A stretch of 64,000 bases of DNA, taken from assembly GCA_949752745.1 (NCBI GenBank), contig OX457027.1, positions 61,672,329 to 61,736,328 of the forward strand, in the 5' to 3' direction. Below the pieces are notes generated by a model. It had not been told where the DNA came from and made no database searches. It saw only the letters and a list, made by a program, of their open reading frames with translations. The number at the start of each line of letters is the position of its first letter. Within the stretch, counting starts at the first letter, position 1. The position numbers and the translations under genes are program-made. Below are positions 1-17,586 of the stretch, in pieces. The DNA is from Protula sp. h YS-2021 (taxonomy: Eukaryota > Annelida > Polychaeta > Sabellida > Serpulidae).

Positions 1-2124
1 CTCTAGATGTTAAATTAAATCTGGAGGTGCTTAAATTGCAATATACTATTACCGTTCAATATAAACGATATAAATTCCCCCGAAATCCCCGCCCCCCCCC
101 CCGCCCCCATGCCGATTTTTGAAAGAAAAAATAGACGAAAATTGGGCCCTGGTGTGAGAACTGGCCTTTTCTCTTATTTTGGCTTTTACTCTGTGGTCTT
201 CACGTTCACCAATCTCTCAATTCACTGAAGGTAGAGCAGTGATCAACATAAACGCAAACAACAACAGATCTGCCATGTGATCTCATCTGCGTTTGATTTC
301 TTGACCTGGTTATGGTCGAGAGTTGTGTAAATCCTGTGTCGAAGATAAATCTTAGGAAAAAGCTCACGTAATTTTTAAAACTTCTATTTATTTATATTTT
401 AGTCGGTTGTTTGCTACCAAACTCGCTAATGCATTCTCCCCAAAACTGAGGTAGTGCCAAACGAATACAGTTATTATTCACACGTATAATAATTATCATG
501 CAAAACTGTTGTTAAGTTTGCATGTGAAACAGTGATTATTGCAAACTTCTTCGATGTGTTATAATTTTTTTACATGCAAACTAATCGCTGTTGCTTTGAT
601 TATTAGTGATAAAAATAATATAAGGCAATTTTCCCTCAAAGCCTGCCAAATGTTTGCCACGAATTGCATGATATCCTTATAGTTTTCGACTCAATTTGTT
701 ACACGGCTTTGGCAAAAAAAAAAAAAAACTGGTTCTTAGTCTGACTTTTTTTTGCGAAACATTAGGTATGATGTATCATCTGATTATTATGGATCACTGT
801 ACATTGGAGAACACATGTGATTCAGCATTTTTACAACGCCAACACATCTTTTTAACAATTACGAAGCGCGTAAATCTGACGGTGTGGGACTGGGCAGTCG
901 AACTATAACTGAAACGCACCCAATTTCGACTTGTTTACAAGACCACTAAAAAAAGTTAGGTGATTACAACTCGGTTCACTTTTCCAGTAAATATAATATT
1001 TGGCATACATAAATTATTAATTGGGTTATCAGAAAACGCAGCAGGTGTGACCATAAATAAATGTCCTGTCGCATAAGTGCACATCCAAAACAAAACAAAA
1101 AGAGAGAGAGAAAGAAAGAAACAGGCCATAAAATCACTGGGTGATATTTAGATAAGAATTTTTTCCTTTTTTTAAACAAATAATTTGCATAAAATAATTT
1201 CGAAATTGTTTTTTTTTTACTGGGTTCAGTAAAATTTACTATTCATAAAATCTCTGGCTTCTTTATCGTTTCAACTTTTGAAATTTGTAAATGATTTATT
1301 CAACCTCTTTTGTCGTATTTGTAATTGAAATACCAACGGATCATTGCAGTTTCATTTCGTTATCCAGGGCCGTTTGATCTTCACATATTTTCAATTTGTT
1401 CGATATAGTTATATCAGTCCCATAAAACAATGAATATAAATATCATGTAAATTCACTAATAGTTTATAAATCAGGTCTAGACATAATCAGCATGATCGTG
1501 TGATACGATGTTTGAATTATTCAACTACTTTGCAATGTTATATGTGATTGGGTGCAAATCTCTGCAATTTCTTTTTTTTTTTCCTGTTTTTTTTTTTTTT
1601 TTGAGTTAATCACGTTCACGTTTTCAAAGGATTACAGTTATCGAAAAGAACATGTCCTTCCGCTCCGCGCACGCATGAAAAAAGAACATATGCTACACAT
1701 GTGTGTGTGTGACCATTATAACCGTCATACTGGTTACATATGAAAGTTATGAATACGACAGAATAAGTTTTACTTTACATTTCGCAATACATTTTTGTAA
1801 AAACAAATTACAGCCATGGTGTGATACAAAATGGCAAAAAAAGTTATTCAAGTGTATTCAACAGCATCCGTCTTTGTTTAGGTTGAACATTATTCCTCTT
1901 TCACCTCACGACAAACTATTATGGTATCTTATGAATGAACGACGCGACTGGACCCACACCCCACGATATTTTAAAACATGCGCAGTGTAAATGCGAATTA
2001 GCTTGTATTCACATTTGCCTAAATTATATCACATATGTGGCTCCTGCAAATGTAAAAAAAAAATACTGTAGATGGTTTTATTTAAGTAAGAGAATTAAAA
2101 AGCGAGATGTGGCTATATTTTTAG
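1..2124. other. Non-coding host DNA, probably intron of the left sall gene
   Basis: No exon is recognisable here. The first visible exon of the left sall gene starts at 2125 with an intron acceptor in front of it, so this stretch is most simply intron, with the N-terminal exons beyond the window edge. It contains short homopolymer runs (poly-C near 90, poly-T near 1570-1600) and little else. The open frames in it lack conserved domains. Confidence 0.5.
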
Positions 2125-5928
<3,804 letters not shown>

Positions 5929-6995
5929 TTCATATAAAAAGAGGTTTTGTGATGAGACTGTTTTATTTGGCAACATCTGTTATTCCAATGCTCTGATACA
6001 GCACAGATCTCATTGTAACTATAAATTTGTAAATGTTGTATGATAAATGAGAAATCGGATCAGAATGGCCATAGCATTATGTAATTTTGTTGTTTATGTA
6101 TTATATAAAGGGCCAGTCAATGTCCGGCTCTAGAGCTTTTCCTCAGTTTGTATTGGCATCGATTTTGTATTGTTATACAAATTGATATTTTATGTAATCT
6201 CTAAGATCGTGTAGTTATTTTTCAGTGGTCACAATTTAGATGTTGCTGTAATTCACACTTCGTTAGGTTTTTTGTGTTTTTTATTCATTTTAAATTCATG
6301 TCTGTATACGGGGAGTAACATACACTCCTTTCACAGTAAGTTCCACTCATTAGTTATTGCCGGGGGGGGGGGGGGGCTGGGAATTTAGCAATACAATACA
6401 AAGCAGCACTGCTTCGCCTATATTCCCAACTGTTCACGGCTCTCCATTGGGGTTTCGTTAGCTTTCTAACATTCTACCGCGGGAGTCATGCTATGCATTG
6501 GGGAGTCATGTTTTGCAATAGGGGAATCATGCTTTGCATTTGTGGAGATAATCTATGCTTTGCATCAGGGTGTCATGCTTTACATAAGAGGAGTCATGCT
6601 TCACATCAGGTTAGCCATGCTTAGCAGTATGTGGAATGCTTTACATCAGGGGAGTCATGTTTTATATTAGGGGAGCCATGCTTTAAATTAGGAGAGTCAT
6701 GTTTTACACCAGAGGAGCCATGTTTACATCAGTAAAATGCTTTACATTTGCATTGGCTGCCTAGTATTTCGGATACACACCTTCTGTCACTCAGCATGGA
6801 CTAATTTCATTATATCTATTTTATCATGGAGATGCAAATGTTTTTGTATACTACGTGATGTAAAGACCCAATGTTTTGACATATTCAGTTTCGGATAGAA
6901 GTCTTACATTAAGTTAGTAAAAACGTATTTATTACAGAGAAGTTGTTCATAGAACTGTATCATCATTCTGTTATTTAGTTGCAAATAAACTGAAA
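5929..6995 (+). other. Probable 3' UTR of the left sall gene
   Basis: About 1 kb after the stop codon, AT-rich, with a canonical AATAAA at 6984-6989 that could end the transcript. It contains a poly-G run near 6361-6376 and the tandem repeat listed separately. Confidence 0.5.
6481..6735. repeat. Degenerate tandem repeat, about 23-bp unit
   Basis: Roughly a dozen diverged copies of a unit resembling GGGGAGTCATGCTTTACATC, recognised by eye from the recurring GAGTCATG and CTTTACATCAG words. It lies in the probable 3' UTR of the left sall gene. Confidence 0.7.
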
Positions 6996-7873
6996 AGGAC
7001 AAAAACGCAAGTTGATTTATTTATTCTTATGCTTAAATATTAACAATAGTCTTATAAACATGAGAATGGACAATTGTGTTTTGTAGCGGCTACTCATAGG
7101 AAGAAGAAATAGGCTAGCTACATCTTTTTAATAATAATAACAATCTCAAGATTTTAGTACCACATAGATCCATTGCTTGGCGCTTTGTATAGTAAAGTCT
7201 GTGAACAAACGGTGCGGTCACTGCCCTTCTGCGAGTGCTGAATTCCAGTACAAAGTACACCAGAGCACATCGCATGGTCTATCGCTATTATAACACAAAC
7301 ACTCAATCGTGCCTTAGCTACTGACATAGCGAGGACATAATCTCTTTTCTCCTTCCGAGATCCTTCTCAATACTGTGTTGTGGCATGTGCGTCACATTGC
7401 AGGTTTTGTTACGTAAAATATGAAAGGTTTCGTCACAAAGTCTTCGTCAGCGTCACGTGTGCTCATACCTAACCGCATTCCTGTTAATGTAGTTATCAAA
7501 GCTTTGGTCGTGGTTTCAGAACGTAAAATATACTTAGTATACCTTTATACCGGAATCCAGTGTCAGTCGGTGTTATTATAGTTGGATAATCTGACATAAT
7601 CAGGGAACTGTTGACAAATAGAGCCAACTGTAGCAGAAATTACCAACCAGAAACGATACTCTGACTCCGCTGGATCCTTTCCTTGCTTGTTGTAAAGCTT
7701 GTCAAGCAAGTAGTGATGCTACCGTTGAAGGATCGTCACATGTGGGATGTGTTTTTAAAGGTGATTCCACCATCTAGTGCTTCCAAGTAAGCCTTATCAA
7801 AGCTTATCCTTATGGAGCAGAGTAAAAATATGAACAGGCAAAATTACACACTACACAAAATCACACAAATGGC
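6996..7873. other. Intergenic host DNA, nothing recognised
   Basis: No open frame with a recognisable domain, no RNA gene and no clear repeat structure seen. Confidence 0.4.
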
Positions 7874-8013
7874 GATCTTACGAATTCAATAAACTACGAA
7901 GATTAAAAGTCCGCAAATGCAAATGAGATTTCACTTCTTCCCATATCAAACACGTCCAACTTAATTGCATTTGCGGACTTTTAATCTTCGTAGTTTATTG
8001 AACTCGTAAGATC
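7874..8013. repeat. Long perfect-type hairpin (49-bp arms), MITE-like
   Basis: Left arm 7874-7922 is the reverse complement of right arm 7965-8013, with one mismatch seen. The arms flank a 42-base spacer. Such a structure is typical of a small non-autonomous inverted-repeat element, or it could form by local inverted duplication. No coding content. Confidence 0.75.
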
Positions 8014-8163
8014 TCCATGCCAGATTTTCATCTAATCCAATACGAGTAGAGCTACCAGGATTAAATTTGACATAGGCGTACTGTAGAATGTCTACTTGAT
8101 CCTATTCTAATTTGTTTTAAAATTCATTTATATTCTATGTGCAAAAAACAGTGATGCTCAAAT

Positions 8164-8347
8164 GTTGCCATTGAAGCACATATATAAGACACACGCTATA
8201 ATGGCTCAGAGAACAAACAGTCATAGCAGCATATTCATAGTTCCACTATTTGTGTGTTGCCATTGAAGCACATAAATAAGGCACACGCTATAATGGCTCA
8301 GAGAACAAACAGTCATAGCGGCATATTCATAGTTCCGCTATTTGTGT
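8164..8347. repeat. Tandem duplication of a 92-bp unit
   Basis: Two adjacent copies starting GTTGCCATTGAAGCACATA at 8164 and 8256 differ at only a few positions. Both contain the words GCTATAATGGCTCAGAG and TATTCATAGTTCC. Confidence 0.85.
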
Positions 8348-9960
8348 GTTGACCATTCTGAAGTATGTGCGCTGTGATCTTCTTATAAAATGCTAGACGC
8401 CAAAGCTCTCAGATGTGCTGTTTACATGCTGCGTTTCAGTTTTCTTTCGCTGCTATAGGGCTCTAATATAAATGTGCGTTTACTTATTACTACGTGGCCT
8501 GACTGTAACTGAGAAGCCTTAAGACGAACAACTTCCAAACACGTTTCATGGCTAAAATTTAACACCATAACTGTTCAAGTATTTTCTTTTTAAAAAATGC
8601 CCGTTTGTTTATTTTATAAATTTTTGTTTCATTTTATACCTTTTTGCATGGCTAGTTTATTTTCTCTCCCGGACACGAAATTCGCCTAGTTATATTTTTG
8701 CACTTTACTTCAGTAACGTGCTGTGTTACTCTATTCTACAAATAAGCATTTTTCTAATAATAAAATATTTATCAAAATTCAATAATGTAGAAACGATTGC
8801 ACAATTGGGTTATTACTTTTTTAGTAACATTCATGATTAAATCGATAGCTTTGCAATTATTTGTATCATGTAATTACCACCAAATGAATGACTTATTCAT
8901 TAGAGAAAATATAAGTACCTATAATTCTTATGAGTATTTACAGTTACCGATTCTACAGTAATCTGAATGCAACTAAGACATTGTCTCAATGAAAATAAAG
9001 CCATATTGCGGTGCACTATTAGTTATCTATTACAAGGCTATTGTGGAATCAATGTATCTATCGATGCTCAAAACATTCGAAAATATCCATGTCTCCCGAA
9101 ACTTAATGTAACCTTAAATATGATTTCGTAAAACAGTTAATTGATGGGTTTTTGCAAAATAGCCTTTGCACTTTAATTTTTAGCAAATGTGCAAGGCTTC
9201 AAAGATGTGATATCAGTACTTAAGAACTGTGAAGGGATTTGTTATTTATTTCTTTTATTAATGCAGCAAGATAACTAAACATTCTTGATTCTTTAAGTAC
9301 CGCTCTTTCTGTGAATGACCTGTATCAATTCTTTTGAATGGTCATTGAGTTTGTTTCAAGAGATTTAATCGTCATATATTGGCCTGTAATTGTTCCTTCA
9401 CCACGATGTATACAACTCTTCTTACTGAATGTATTGCTCAGACAAGTTTCTCCGGAATTATTTGCTATAATATTTGACTATTGCCGATCAGTATTATACT
9501 TAGTGATCAAAATGTCCAGATGCGGCTTTATTAGAGATCATCATTTAACCCAACACAAGAAGTACAACTTATAGAATGTCCAGCAATGTGTATAAAGCAC
9601 ATATTGTTGTGCTGAATGCCTCTGTTTATATCAAATGCTACTTTTAAAAGAAAAAACCAGTTTGTTTTCAACGTAATGGGAAATTTTCGTATCTCGAATT
9701 ATTACAGATTAGGAACTTGACAATTGCAATTTTGTTTAAGATAACTGATGTCGTTGTTTAGATTCTACATTGCCTACATTGCTAGATATTTAGAGCTGTG
9801 AATTTCTAGACACACCCAAAAGCGTTTTGGCGGTCGAATATTGAATATTTCCGAAAAATACAACCAATCTTAAAGTTAGTGTTTACATGACGGGCAGCAA
9901 AAGGCAAAGAGTCTATAATAGATCCAAAATTGTTTATATGTTATGGATCAATTACCAATC
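8348..9960. other. Intergenic host DNA, nothing recognised
   Basis: AT-rich sequence with no supported gene, RNA or structured repeat. Confidence 0.4.
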
Positions 9961-10330
9961 GGGTCCATTTCCAAATGGGCGACCAAACTGGAAATTTTTC
10001 AATGGGACAGGTCGGATCATAAATGTGAAATGCCTTTTAATTAGGCGATTGGGGCTGATTCGATGACCAATATTTAGAAAAGTGAACAAATAATTTTCAG
10101 AAGGTTATAAAATGAATTATGTTTTATTAGCAATAAATTTGCGATGTGCTACGGATTGCATTGGCAGGATTATGGGCCAACCCCATTTGCGTATGCGAAG
10201 GAATGCATCGACCCAATAGCCAAGTGGCCCAGTAACACTAATTTGAAAACGGGTTGCCTTTTGCAAATGGGCAACCGAATTGAACATTTGTTTTTGAGTT
10301 AGGCGCATTGGGTTGGATTCGTACTTGGTC
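9961..10330. repeat. Diverged direct repeats around AAATGGGCAACC/TTAGGCGATTGGG
   Basis: The words AAATGGGCGACCAAACTGG and, 75 bases later, TTAGGCGATTGGGGCTGATT recur in altered form near 10265-10320 as AAATGGGCAACCGAATTG and TTAGGCGCATTGGGTTGGATT. This is a short degenerate repeat of unknown family. Confidence 0.45.
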
Positions 10331-10497
10331 CATTATATACATATACCAAAGCCCCAGGATCAGGCCACCCCACAAATGCCGCAAATCGGACCACTAAGGA
10401 ACCCATTGAATCAGACCATCTGGTGCGAGCATCCGGTCTGTATACAGTGAATCTGTTACAAGCATTTGTTGTAGGGACAGACAGCAGCTGACATTTA

Positions 10498-10672
10498 TAC
10501 ACCGAACTCCGGGATAAGACCAAAACGCAATTAAGACCAACCCTTAAATAAGACCACTTTTTAGTCAGCCCCGTGCAATTTACTCCCGTTATAGAGAACC
10601 AGAGAAAAAAGACCACCCAAGAATTAAGAACACTTTTGCCAGTCTCAAAGGTGGTCTTATTTCCGGTGTCTG
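10498..10672. repeat. Possible small inverted-repeat element with AATAAGACCAC words
   Basis: The left side carries CGGGATAAGACCA and the right side the approximate inverse TGGTCTTATTTCCGG. Between them ATTAAGACCA and AATAAGACCAC words recur. The terminal match is imperfect, so the element edges are uncertain. Confidence 0.4.
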
Positions 10673-12339
10673 GAATCTGATGCATAAGTCCATGCAATGT
10701 CGAATAAGAACAGCAATTCGACTTCGACCACCGGCCAGATGCCAACGTCTAATATGCATCATATCACAAGGAACCATATGACGTTTTTTTTTTAAATTAA
10801 AGGTTTGCGAGAGGCCTTAAATTAATAGACACGCGGCTGAATTAACATACCTTCGCCGTGCTTCAGATTATTGCAAAAAGATAATAAGTTAAATGATAAC
10901 AAATTCGTATTGGAAACAAAGAATGACTAAAATGACGATAAGATTGTCTTAAGCATTATTTCTTTATAATTTTTACCACACAGTGTTAACTGTAATTCCC
11001 GCTAAAAACTCTACAATACAGCTGCAGCTGTTACATGTTTCCTTTAATTATTTACCCCGTTTTTTTCTTCTACAGAAAGCACAATGTTCTGTGTGCTCAT
11101 CGAATATCTTGTCAGAGAGTAGCATCAGCCCGGGCATCAGTGATGGCTCTTATAACAACCCCAGAGAGCAGACATAACCCCCTCCCCCTTTTTTTGTTTC
11201 TTCCTTTTATGGAGTATGTCTCATAAGAGAATGATGGATTGGAAATATCAAAAGGTTAAATGGTTGCCAATTACGCACAGTATTTGCAGATAATCCGTGA
11301 CGTTGGGCCTTAATCAAAGTGGACATTTATCACACCGTTTTTTATTGTCTAGTTTTACAATTCATGTCTCGGCGAAAAAAAGCTTTGAGTTATGAATTGG
11401 TGAAATAAAACAGAGTGTGAAAATGAATGGGGCAGAGAAAGAATGAAATTGGGAGACTTTGTTGATTGCGTCAGAATGATCGAGTGTGATATGTGGATGA
11501 AAAGTGATGAAATTGTTTCGTATTGCCACTGCTGGGCAATGTTTCCTTCCATATCAGGCCTGTCCAAGTTCTCTTATCATCCAGGGAGCAGTCTTGGAAT
11601 TCAATAGCATTTATTTGATCTATGATGTGTGGCAACAGAGCATAAAACAACTTCCGTCCCGAATATCCCCTATTATCGCTCAAAACATGGCGCGAATAAA
11701 ATAGGCGAAGACAAAACGTCGCTGCTATTGTTCAATGGGACTGGTGATATTAGATTCCACGAAAGGACAGCAATGATGTTTTATTACAAAACTTATTACC
11801 ACTGCTACCACCTCTACATGATTTACACAGGATGAAAGGTAATGATTTCATCCATTGTCGATGCCTTAATAACTGCTCCAAGTATGCGCCGTGACAACGG
11901 AAAGGTTTATGATCTAGACGACCGAAATGAAACATGGATATTACGAGGGGGCTTGACAAGGCCTGATTAACAACTGTTGGAATGTTATAGGCAATGTTAC
12001 AGTTAACAGGCTATCTCTTACTCAGATTTATGACTTCTGTCACAATAACTATAGCTCTCGTCGCGTGATATTAGATTCTTCTGTGCAGTGGTTAGAATAT
12101 GGAAAATCAGGCTTTCAGAAACTGAGTGAAACACCAGTTACAGAATGAAACTGTTGTGTCGAGAGGGCCGTGTGTTGCCTTGAGCATATGATGATGTACT
12201 GTACGGATGCCACCGCTCCCCTCCCGTCCCATCGCCCGTCCAGGGGCAGAGTATCATGTGTGAAAACAACTACCATGTGAATAACAACCCATTTTAATTA
12301 GATTTTTGACAAAGTACTCAAACTGCTAAATCCGATACA
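10673..12339. other. Intergenic host DNA, nothing recognised
   Basis: No supported gene or repeat. The short open frames here show no domain signature. Confidence 0.4.
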
Positions 12340-12391
12340 TAATAACAATAATAAAAATATTATTATTATTATTATTACTATTATTATTACT
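12340..12391. repeat. AAT/ATT trinucleotide microsatellite
   Basis: Runs of AATAAC/AAT followed by (ATT)n with a few interruptions. Confidence 0.85.
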
Positions 12392-13560
12392 GACTGTTTT
12401 TTTTTATAATGCGCTTTTTGGCATTGCACTGAGCGCTACAATAACATAGAATATATAATTAAAGTAAGAAGAATGGCAATGTACTACTGAAAATAATTAT
12501 ATACTAACATGAATATTATTGTAATACTAAAAGAAAACTTATTTAAAATAGCAGAATAAACGATGACTAGAATTAAGTATCACAGTTGTAGGCTGGTCTA
12601 AAATAAAATGTTTTGAGATCTTTTTAAAACACAAATAGCGATTGCCTATCCCATATATTTTGGCAGTTCGTTCCTCGTTCTTGTGCCTGCGATCTCGAAA
12701 GCCCTATCACCGATTTTAAGGTTAGTTTTTTTTTTTTGTTTTTTTTGTTTTTTTGTTTTTGGTACTAAAAGAAGGTTGTCTCGAGATGCACGGGTTCAAG
12801 TGGCGCGGGCAGGGTGTAACATATCCGATAGGGTTTCTGGTGCGGTGTTGGCCAGCATTAATACACAATACAGGAGAGTTTGAATTTAATTCGAAATTCA
12901 ATAGGCAGTCAATGCAGTTTCTTACATGCCAGGATAGTACTGTCCTCTCTCCCACATTTTAAGATTATACGGACGGCACAGAATATATATATCATATCTA
13001 TAAAGATTCGAAACATATAACTAAATAAACACTGCACATATATATCTCAGAAAGGAAAAAAAAACGAACGTTACTGAAAAACATAAAACATTTGAAATAT
13101 TCGAGGCACTAACTATTAAATGCAATAATTATCAAAAATAATTGCAATTTACTCATCTGAGTGGAGTGGCTGGAGCAAAATTTGCCAATTCCCCGGATAA
13201 AGTTTCACTTTATCAGTAACAAACATCAGTGGAATGTACCTGTTTCAAGCATGGTTTTTAACCTTATTCAAGTTGATTTAAATTGTTTAAATTGAAATTG
13301 AGTAAATTCTCTTTAACACCAAAAAGCAGAAAAACTTTTCCCATTTGTGCATTGCAAGAAGTGTAGCTAGCTATAACTTCTAATTATCAAACAAACGAAT
13401 GATGGTATGTAACAAACTCGAAACTATTTCACAATAATTGATAAAAAACAATAAAGAAAAATGGATGTTAATACGAAGAAGCATTCACGTGTTTTATGAG
13501 AAATACCTACCGCAATGAAGAAAAGAAACACTGTATTTTGCCGCGTTGTGTCGTCCGGAT
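12392..13560. other. Intergenic host DNA with short poly-T/poly-A runs
   Basis: Nothing coding is supported. A T-rich run lies near 12726-12760. Confidence 0.4.
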
Positions 13561-13574
13561 AAATGGTCTGAATA

Positions 13575-13705
13575 ACACAGTGGCGCTGTGAGAAGTCACA
13601 GAGTGAGAACCCGAAAAATCACCTGGTGAGAGATCATAAGGTCACAAAGTGAGAGCCCGAACAGTGAGAGTGGCAACCCACAAAGTCACACAGTGGGAAT
13701 CCCGG
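13575..13705. repeat. Short degenerate tandem repeat, GTCACAxAGTGAGAxCCCG
   Basis: The words GTCACAGAGTGAGAACCCG, GTCACAAAGTGAGAGCCCG and GTCACACAGTGGGAATCCCG recur within about 130 bases. Confidence 0.6.
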
Positions 13706-15780
13706 ATGAAACATACTAAACGATCCACAAACGAGAATGTATTGAAATCAATATCGCCTTTCCATTTTATATCAGCAAAGTTATTGTAGTCAAAAGTCAC
13801 TAACTTGTCGAATATCATTGCTACAGTCGGATCCCAGCACTAAAAATTGGTTTATAGAGCTATTATCAGTTGCGAAAGACAGATAGCCAAGCAGGCCATG
13901 GCCCAAGGCAGAGCTCGGCCACCTCATGAATATGGCATCACATCACTCAATTTTGTCTCTACATGCGACCAATTTTGGAGCGTCTCTGTATTTAGGGAGA
14001 TCCATCGCATCCCTTTGTCTTTTTACCACAGGTTTCACTGGGAGCATCCATCATGCTAAGAAGACGTGTTATGCACGCCGTCCAATTAAATCAATCTATT
14101 TGCTATCCTTAACAGGATTAAGGCTTCTCTTTGAACAGGGAGCATTAGAGCGAGAGATGAGAGTGTATTATTTTTCTGTCTGCGTATTTTTTTTCCTCAT
14201 GCAGACGTATCTAAAAACGTGAGATTTATTGCCAGCTTAAATGTGTAAGAATCGTTGCTAGACATTAAGGGTGTAACCATTATTCAAAGCGTTCTCTATT
14301 CCCCAAGGATACCTACCTTTTCTACATCTACCAGACTGGACATCCACACAGGACATACTCTAGTCAAACGTTATGGCAACTTCATTTGTCAATTAATTAA
14401 ATAAATCATGCTTACTACTTTATACACATCAAACGCTAGTGCTTATTTGGAAATTAACTGATTTTTACTGATCAGAACTTGATGGGTGTATAATATTTAC
14501 AAATTTGGAAACCCCGCCCCCCCCCGACTTCCCACAGATATTTGGTCTTTCAGATACGTCATTCCTTCGTCATTGTGTCGTCACTTTTTAGTTATCAAGA
14601 ACAAGTGACGTAGAAATAAGGTATCCAAACGACTACATGCCTCCTGGTTATGCCCAAATGTTGCTGGGCAATATTTGGACTGCCTGGAATGACGGCAATA
14701 GCTTTCTGGGTTGTGATCTGTTTGTAGCACAATCACAGTCAGTTTGTCCTGGTTCCACTTTCTTCATTTTTTCTCTGGCACTGTAATTTCCCTAGAGACT
14801 GCTGGCAGCTGTTTTGAAGAAGTTTAATCTAAAAACCCTTGTAATAAAATGACAGAACACTTGACTTGTCTTTTTTAAAAAGAGCTTTGGGGTGGTGATC
14901 TGTACCATTGGATTGCAAAATTATGAACAGTGCAAAACAGCCCACTGTGACACCAGACAGGTACAGTTAGAACTATGGAGTAAATTCTTCACTCCTCATG
15001 CATTGACACTTAACTATTCCCGTGATGCAACAGTTTAAATTGTATGGCATAAATAAAACGAGACAAAAAAAACGAGTTTTAAATATTTCAGAACTGCAGT
15101 AAATAAATAGAGTTTTAGACACCTTGGCTGGAATTTCCTGAGGAAATAAGAGCTACAGGTTAGCAAACAACACGAACCTTTTTTGCTTTTAAGTGGAAAC
15201 AGACATGGTATAATTGCAAAGACCACTTGGGAAGTTTTCTGTATTGGCAAAGCAATGCAATTTGCGTTGACTTTTCTTAATTAAAACTTTAAAAGTACAC
15301 ACAGGTTGAAAATAAATGGCAGAAATGTGTGTTTCACCTTTTCTGCCAAATCAATATTATTGATTACAGTGCAGAAGTAACTAATTGTGAACTCTCTGCT
15401 AGCAAACCTTTTGTTTTCAGTAAAAATTAGAAACCTGTTGATGCCTTAGGTGGTTTTTTGAAATTTTCTAACATGTGTGTTAAAATATGTTGAAGTAAAT
15501 CAACACTACTAAAAAGTGCAATTTAAAAGATTAAAGATTTATTTCTTATTCAGATTCCACTTCTTTCAATACTGATATACGTACGAATTCTCCAAAATCT
15601 CTGTGCAGGTGTTTTAAGTGTTTTTATACATTTTCGCAACTTAATACTGCTTGAAAACTGTTAACCTCTTGGTAAAAATCCCGTTGGTGAAGAAATGTTT
15701 CGTGTGCCTCGTTAGCCAACTGGAGAAAGGTGTATGTTGATTTCCACATTCACTCCTGCAAATTCTTTTATAAGTTTTAT
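13706..15780. other. Intergenic host DNA, nothing recognised
   Basis: No supported gene. A C-rich run occurs at about 14513-14526. Confidence 0.4.
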
Positions 15781-15784
15781 AATT

Positions 15785-15882
15785 GGGGGAGGGGGGAGCG
15801 GGGGTGTTCGGGGGGGGGGGGGTCGGTTGTGAGTTAGGACCCTTTACCATTCCCATCTCCCATCTGGGGGGGGGGGGGGAGG
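15785..15882. repeat. G-rich tracts
   Basis: Several runs of six to twelve G within 100 bases (15785-15823 and 15867-15881), which could form a G-quadruplex on the + strand. Confidence 0.7.
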
Positions 15883-15948
15883 TTTAATGTTGTGAAAATC
15901 CACTGTAAAATGTCCCAACTTATCTCACAGCGCATTTTTACAAGTATA

Positions 15949-16551
15949 CATTGGGCCCCACTTAATCCAATACCGGTTACATGAATGATCGCTTAACCCG
16001 AAGTAAAATGCCTGATCCCGAATTGATTCTCCATTGGATCCTGTACAAAACTTCGGGTTAAGCGGGGATCGCTTAACCCGAAGTGATTTCGGCTAGAAAA
16101 AAATTTAACGTTGTTTTTAATGAAATTTACACTTGTTTTCGTTCTTGAGAAAAACCATGCTAAACAGGCTACGCAAGAGACAATTCACTATTTTTTTTTT
16201 CAAAAGGTTGCCCATTACACAGTAACGACAGTGTTAGAAAGTTTGTTGTGTTGTGCTATTCAGTAAAGACAGTGTTTAAATTTAGCAGATAGTGCCTTTT
16301 TAAGAAAAGATTTAAAGTTGCCAACTATTCAGTAATTTTATTTTACTATAAACAAAAACATAGGTTGAAACTGATATAGAAGGTATCATGTAGTTACAAT
16401 TAAACCACAAGTTACATACAAAATAGTTGGGGGGGGGGGGCGGGGGTGAACACTTTATGACACATACATAAAAGATCGGATAACCCGGTGATCGGTTAAC
16501 CCGAAGTAATTTGCTCGGTCCCCATGACTTCGGGTTAAGCGTGGTCCACTG
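15949..16551. mobile_element. Non-autonomous DNA transposon (Tc1/pogo-like MITE)
   Basis: The ends are CATTGGGCCCCACTTAATCC and, in reverse complement, CAGTGGACCACGCTTAACCC. Both are followed inwards by copies of CTTAACCCGAAGT. The dinucleotide TA flanks both ends (15947-15948 and 16552-16553), as expected for TA target duplication by the Tc1/mariner/pogo superfamily. An internal palindrome (ACTTCGGGTTAAGCG with its inverse, near 16051-16083) repeats the terminal motif. No transposase frame is present, so it would have been mobilised in trans. The superfamily is inferred from ends and target site only. Confidence 0.6.
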
Positions 16552-16553
16552 TA

Positions 16554-17503
16554 ATTCGCTTTCCCTGGGCTGATAATAACACGTAACATGAGGCGACTTC
16601 TAATGTAGTGTGCCCCGGGATTCGAACACACAGTTTGTTTCAGATGTCAGTTTGTTGTTTCTTTTTTTTTTAATCAAGAAATTAGAACTTTCAATTAAAA
16701 CAACGTACGATGGAGCGAAACTATGCTCGTGAACCATCAGAGAATGTTTTTACTTAGGTCCAGGTTTGAAGACATTTTACAAGATGTGAAATGCAAACAA
16801 AAAAATGAAGATTTATTGGGCTCTAAGATGCTGAGATGGATGTCAGAAATGGGAAGTAACAAATCAAATTTGCCCCGGCATAAGTTAATTACGAATAACA
16901 ATGACAGAAAGGGGAGCATAGATCAAGTTCAGAGATCGAAACGTCTCCATTACTTGTATTTCTGCTGCTCATCCATTACTCGATTGGTGAGCACCAGAAT
17001 TTGTTCTGACAACTGGGGTCCCCACTTCATTTCTTTGGCGTTGTTTTTGTGACAACCTTTTTTGAGATTTCAGGACCATATTTTCAAAGATGGATGACCT
17101 ATTTTATTGAAGGAATCAACAGCCAAAATGACTGGTGAGACATGGCCACTGTCCCTAAACACTTACTCCGGATCTCAAAAACTCCTTTTAACATATCCCG
17201 CTAGCTTTTATCTTCAACTGAACCATCCATAATCTGACAGTATGTAGCAAGTACAGTTGCAGTACATCCCCGTTATCGAGGAACGCATTAGGTGCCGAAA
17301 ATCCTTGGCATGTCGGTTTTGAGGAACGGCATGGCCGGTCTGTGCCTGTGCAGTGCTGTTGTTGTTTTTGTTGGCGCTGTTCTTTTTTTGCAGTTGCTTT
17401 TGCTGTTGTTTTTATCTATTCTTCACGCACTTGTTGATGTTACCGTTGCTTTTGTTGTTACTCCTGCTGCTAAGCAAAGCAATACTTCTTTTCAACAGAT
17501 TAA

Positions 17504-17506
<3 letters not shown>
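16554..17506. other. Intergenic host DNA, nothing recognised
   Basis: No gene supported. The open frame at 16723-17052 has no recognisable domain. Confidence 0.35.

Positions 17507-17584
<78 letters not shown>
17507..17584. repeat. (AT)n microsatellite
   Basis: An uninterrupted run of 39 AT units. The Ile-Tyr frames read across it are artefacts of the repeat. Confidence 0.98.
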
Positions 17585-17586
<2 letters not shown>

